A model generated the notes under the pieces. The model saw only the letters and a program-made list of their open reading frames with translations. It did not search any database and was not told where the DNA came from. From Candidatus Woesearchaeota archaeon (GTDB lineage Archaea > Nanobdellota > Nanobdellia > SCGC-AAA011-G17 > GW2011-AR17), in assembly GCA_018302165.1 (NCBI GenBank), contig JAGWAA010000040.1, positions 1,764 through 8,448 on the forward strand: a stretch of DNA of 6,685 nucleotides. The letters are read 5' to 3'. A program made the position numbers and the translations under genes. Within the stretch, counting starts at the first letter, position 1, and every line of letters begins with the position of its first letter. Positions 3,935 to 6,685 of the stretch are shown one piece after another.

Positions 3935-4463
3935 AATAAACTTCTACAACATTATCAATATCTTGCTTATGCACGTCGATAATTTCATCAATAATTGGCT
4001 CTTTAATTAATAAAATTAATCCATTTATTTCATTTACTTTAGCCTTTTTTATATATTCTTCTAATAATTTTTTTGCTCTATTCTCATCTTCCAAGAATAA
4101 ATCATTTAATGAGTCCATTAACATAAAATCTGGACTTTTTTCTTTGACTGAACTACATAAAGATAAATGCAATTTTTTCAAATCACTACCTAAAAAGTAA
4201 CAATTATCGACGTCACTTTCACTACGGCTTACGTTATCTAAAAAAAATAATTGGCTATGATCAATTTTGGATTGAGAAAAATTTTGTATCAAATTTTCAT
4301 AAGGTCTATTCAAACTTAGGTAGATTCCTCTTTTAGAAAAAGTCTCAGTCCAGATTTTTAGAATAAAATTTCTCGTCTCATTATACCTATCTGGTGAGCA
4401 AATAAATAATATTACTCCTTTTTTTGGAACTTCTTCAATTTTTTTCCTTAGGTGTTCTTCCAT
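3933..4463 (-). CDS. RecA/KaiC-like domain protein lacking a P-loop
   Basis: The 176 residues follow the order of a RecA/KaiC (RAD55-like) core. A hydrophobic strand GVILFIC (16-22) leads into the loop CSPDRYNETRN (22-32), where a Walker A would be expected. Then come strand GIYLSLNRPYENL (46-58), an LFFLDNVSRS strand (72-81), the Walker B-like PDFMLMDSLNDLF (111-123; Asp117, Ser118), and a final strand INGLILLIKE (146-155). There is no GxxxxGK(S/T), so ATP binding by the usual means is unlikely. Such decayed RecA-like proteins in archaea are often regulatory or partner subunits, but that role is inference. No membrane helix or signal is present. It is a single gene, divergent from the ABC operon with 77 bp between starts. 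A TATA-like ATTTAAGT lies 25 bp before the start. The fold assignment is moderate; the open frame itself is secure. Confidence 0.7.
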   Translation of the reverse strand: MEEHLRKKIEEVPKKGVILFICSPDRYNETRNFILKIWTETFSKRGIYLSLNRPYENLIQNFSQSKIDHSQLFFLDNVSRSESDVDNCYFLGSDLKKLHLSLCSSVKEKSPDFMLMDSLNDLFLEDENRAKKLLEEYIKKAKVNEINGLILLIKEPIIDEIIDVHKQDIDNVVEVY

Positions 4464-4483
4464 ACTTATTTAATCTTTTTCAA

Positions 4484-4491
4484 ACTTAAAT
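4484..4491 (-). promoter_or_regulatory. TATA box of the RecA/KaiC-like gene
   Basis: ATTTAAGT on the minus strand is centred about 25 bp before the ATG at 4463. No Shine-Dalgarno is seen, so a leaderless mRNA is inferred. Confidence 0.4.
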
Positions 4492-4509
4492 CTATTTCCA
4501 TACAAAACT

Positions 4510-4517
4510 TTTTATTC
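4510..4517 (+). promoter_or_regulatory. TATA box of the ABC exporter operon
   Basis: TTTTTATT is centred about 27 bp before ATG 4541. CTTTAAAGT at 4517-4525 is an alternative but is closer than usual. The divergent spacer of 77 bp thus carries a promoter for each direction. Confidence 0.35.
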
Positions 4518-4540
4518 TTTAAAGTTCTAATTTAATCATA

Positions 4541-5218
4541 ATGTCCAAATCTATAATTAGAATTGAAGAAGCTTGGAAAACTTATAAGTTAGATTTAGTA
4601 GAAGTTCATGCGGTTCAGGGAATCAATATTGACATAAAAAAGGGCGAATTTGTGTCGATTGTTGGTAAATCTGGTTCTGGAAAATCAACAACTCTAAACT
4701 TAATTGGTTGCTTAGATATTCCTACTAAAGGTGCCATCTATTTAGATGATCATAATATTGCCCACCTTCAAGAAGATGAACTCGCAAAGATTCGTGGTAA
4801 AAAGATTGGCTTCATTTTCCAAACTTTCAATTTAATACCCAGTTTAAACATAGTAGAGAATGTTTCTATGCCTATGATTTTTCAAAACAATATGTCTGAA
4901 GAACAAAGAGAAAGAAAAGCAAAACAGCTTTTGGAATTAGTTGGTTTAAGTCATAGATTACAACACAAACCTTCAGAACTTTCTGGTGGTGAGCGTCAAA
5001 GAGTTGCAATAGCTAGATCTTTAGCTAATGATCCTGAAGTTATTCTTGCTGATGAGCCTACTGGAAATCTAGATACAAAAACTGGTGAACAAATTCTAAA
5101 ACTTTTATCTGATTTAAATAGAAATCAAGGGAAAACTTTAATAATTGTAACCCACGATTTATATGTAGCCAAGCAAGCGGATAGAATTATCAAGCTCCAA
5201 GATGGTAAGGTGATATAA
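4541..5218 (+). CDS. ABC transporter ATP-binding protein, MacB/LolD type
   Basis: The 225-residue protein is a complete nucleotide-binding domain: A-loop region around Tyr15, Walker A GKSGSGKST (42-50), Q-loop FIFQTFNLIPSL (91-102, Gln94), signature LSGGERQRVAIARSL (147-161), Walker B VILADEPTGNLD (167-178, Glu172), and H-loop VTHD (203-206, His205). The FQ.FNLIP and ADEPTGNLD wording is characteristic of the MacB/LolD/FtsE branch, which powers mechanotransmission exporters or lipoprotein release rather than substrate channels. It acts at the cytoplasmic face as a dimer with an FtsX/MacB-type permease, which begins at 6603. Length is usual for the family. It heads a three-gene operon and overlaps the next gene by one base (TAATG). 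The Shine-Dalgarno for that gene lies within its last codons. Confidence 0.95.
   Translation: MSKSIIRIEEAWKTYKLDLVEVHAVQGINIDIKKGEFVSIVGKSGSGKSTTLNLIGCLDIPTKGAIYLDDHNIAHLQEDELAKIRGKKIGFIFQTFNLIPSLNIVENVSMPMIFQNNMSEEQRERKAKQLLELVGLSHRLQHKPSELSGGERQRVAIARSLANDPEVILADEPTGNLDTKTGEQILKLLSDLNRNQGKTLIIVTHDLYVAKQADRIIKLQDGKVI
5208..5213 (+). promoter_or_regulatory. Shine-Dalgarno of the surface-protein gene, inside the ABC ATPase gene
   Basis: AGGTGA ends 4 nt before ATG 5218 and overlaps the final codons of the ATPase. It fits internal operon genes using Shine-Dalgarno starts while first genes are leaderless, and it supports the chosen start. Confidence 0.6.
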
Positions 5219-6606
5219 TGAAAAGAGGTTTACTATTAATATTATTCTTATTATTAATTCCTTTAGCTATTGCTACAACTAGTTCTGTCTCTTTTGGTAC
5301 TAATGCAAATTCTTTGCTTCAAGTTCAGGTATCGATTGATCGTATGGTCCCTTCAATTGTTCAACCTGGAGAATATTTTGATTTATACCTTTCATTAGAA
5401 ACTGAAGGTGTCCAAAGTTCTACTTCTATAATAAATACTGATGACCTTCAAAATGTTCAATTAGAATTAATTCAAGATTATCCTTTTTCATTAGATTCAG
5501 ATGATGATGGTATTCGCTCTCTTGGCGTTGTTGAACCAGGTAAGGAATATTCATTAAAATATAAAGTAAAAGTTGATGAAGATGCATCTCCTGATGATTA
5601 TGAACTAAAGTTTTTATTCTCAAGCTCTGAAGATGAAAGTAAAACAACTCCTGCTTTAGAGATTCCAGTTGATTCTATTGATTACACTTTGAATGTTGTA
5701 TCTATTGAAACTGAACCAGAACTTCTTTCTCCTGGTGAACCTGCAGAACTTTTTGTCACAATCCGTAACGATGCTTTCTCTTCTTTTAGAAACTTAGAAG
5801 CATCTTTGAGTATTGATAGTAATACTATTCCAATCGTACCTTACAAATCCAGTAAAGAACAATCCTTGGTTTCTTTAAGTCCTGGTAAGGAACACACATT
5901 CACTTTCAATATTATTGCTGAAGAGGATGCAACTGCTGGTGTTTACAAAATCCCTTTAGCAATTACTTATAGGGATGCAAATGGTTCTGCGCACTATAAG
6001 AATGATACATTTGGAATTTTGATTGGTTCTGATGCAGATTTATCTTTTAATTTGGAAGAATTCTCAGCTTTCAAAAAAGGCACTAATGGTGAAGTAATTG
6101 TTTCAACAAGTAATATTGGTCCTACAGAAATAAAATATCTTACATTAAAAATTCTTCCTGGTGAAGGTTATGAAATAATTGGACCAGATTCTGAATACCT
6201 TGGTAATTTAGATAGTGACGATTTTGAAACATCAAGTTTTGATATTTATGTTAAACAAAAAGAAAGCGTTGTTCTTAACCTTGTTGCTAATTACAAAGAT
6301 TCTTATAATCAAGAATTTGAAAAAGCAATTACTTTATTATTACCAGTATACACTAGCAGTGAGATAAAAAGCTATGGTCTTGATGGAAATACAATTTCTA
6401 TTTGGACATTGATATTCTATATTCTTTGTATCTTCTTTGTATATTATTCTTTTAAAGGTTGGAGAAGAGAAAAGAAAATTGACTTAGCATTAAAACATGG
6501 TTTAAAACGTACAATACAATTACCATTTAGAATCTTACTCTTTTTTAGTCCAGGTAATCTCAAAAAAATCCCTCGTAAGATTCGGGAATTATTTGATGAT
6601 CTATGA
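5218..6606 (+). CDS. Membrane-anchored extracellular protein with three Ig-like repeats (COG1361/NEW3-like)
   Basis: The 462 residues have an N-terminal signal peptide (about 1-19: basic MKRG, Leu/Ile core, AIA before Thr20), an extracellular part of some 370 residues, one transmembrane helix (about 393-412, ISIWTLIFYILCIFFVYY region) and a basic cytoplasmic tail of 50 residues. The extracellular part shows three similar beta-sandwich units at roughly 36-156, 158-270 and 272-377. The first two share VEPGKEYSLKYKVKVDEDAS (105-124) and LSPGKEHTFTFNIIAEEDAT (220-239), each followed by a Y-containing strand. The third keeps LGNL..DD then a Y.D element. This is the COG1361/NEW3-CARDB style known from archaeal envelope proteins. 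DSDDDG (93-98) could bind calcium. Placed between the ATPase and permease genes and overlapping both, it is probably a periplasm-side partner of the exporter. Whether it carries substrate or stabilises the complex is not readable. Confidence 0.85.
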   Translation: MKRGLLLILFLLLIPLAIATTSSVSFGTNANSLLQVQVSIDRMVPSIVQPGEYFDLYLSLETEGVQSSTSIINTDDLQNVQLELIQDYPFSLDSDDDGIRSLGVVEPGKEYSLKYKVKVDEDASPDDYELKFLFSSSEDESKTTPALEIPVDSIDYTLNVVSIETEPELLSPGEPAELFVTIRNDAFSSFRNLEASLSIDSNTIPIVPYKSSKEQSLVSLSPGKEHTFTFNIIAEEDATAGVYKIPLAITYRDANGSAHYKNDTFGILIGSDADLSFNLEEFSAFKKGTNGEVIVSTSNIGPTEIKYLTLKILPGEGYEIIGPDSEYLGNLDSDDFETSSFDIYVKQKESVVLNLVANYKDSYNQEFEKAITLLLPVYTSSEIKSYGLDGNTISIWTLIFYILCIFFVYYSFKGWRREKKIDLALKHGLKRTIQLPFRILLFFSPGNLKKIPRKIRELFDDL

Positions 6607-6685
6607 AACATTATCTAAACTTTGCAGTAAAGAGTATTTTACATAGAAAAGTTAGAAGCTGGTTAACCATAATTGGAATTATTGT
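6603..6685 (+). CDS. MacB/FtsX-type ABC permease, N-terminus only (3' truncated by window)
   Basis: ATG at 6603 overlaps the TGA of the preceding gene (ATGA). The 27 visible residues begin MKHYLNFAVKSILHRKVRSW and continue into a hydrophobic LTIIGIIV segment. A short amphipathic helix with a K/R-rich stretch, then RSWLTIIGI, is the standard entry of MacB/LolC-type permeases into their first transmembrane helix. It is the expected membrane partner of the ATPase at 4541. The large extracellular domain and the last three helices would lie beyond the window. The identification rests on this short motif plus operon context. Confidence 0.8.
   Translation, partial: MKHYLNFAVKSILHRKVRSWLTIIGII

Noticed and set aside
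5426..5647. Minus-strand 73-codon open frame opposite the surface-protein gene
   Set aside because: Antisense shadow with His/Gln/Leu-rich composition, inside a well-supported gene.

Overview
The window looks like a compact, AT-rich archaeal chromosome segment, most likely from a DPANN-type lineage such as Woesearchaeota or Pacearchaeota. That placement is inference. It rests on TATA-like boxes centred about 26 bp before start codons (many genes apparently leaderless), U-run terminators, two archaeal Shine-Dalgarno sites of the GGTGA type, a tRNA without encoded CCA, very small proteins, and a COG1361-like surface protein tied to an ABC exporter. No mobile element, CRISPR array or rRNA was seen.

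Layout. At 1-107 is the tail of a membrane protein. It meets a leftward two-gene operon (1438 to 108): a type II thymidine kinase-like protein, then an AAA_28/NadR-like nucleoside or nucleotide kinase, joined by an ATGA overlap. A divergent promoter region (1441-1524) separates this operon from a rightward adenylate kinase gene (adk). Next comes a 58-residue single-pass membrane protein, then a 30-residue candidate ORF running towards it, and a non-coding stretch with an orphan promoter-like signal. A small protein with two CxxC pairs follows. It converges on an HD-superfamily phosphohydrolase encoded 9 nt downstream of tRNA-Leu(CAA), both leftward. A T/A-rich spacer with a 15-bp tandem repeat leads to a striking unit: a good TATA box, the best Shine-Dalgarno of the window, and a nine-residue ORF. 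Beyond it is a leftward RecA/KaiC-like protein with no P-loop. The last 2.1 kb is a rightward operon of tightly overlapping genes: a MacB/LolD-type ABC ATPase, a membrane-anchored extracellular protein with three Ig-like repeats, and the first residues of a MacB/FtsX-type permease cut by the window end.

How the genes work together. The left part is nucleotide metabolism: thymidine phosphorylation, a second small kinase, and adenylate kinase from a shared divergent promoter region. The right part is an envelope ABC system. The most unusual points are three: both kinases of the left operon have lost the same P-loop glycine, a nine-residue ORF carries full expression signals, and the phosphohydrolase appears to be expressed from a tRNA transcript.
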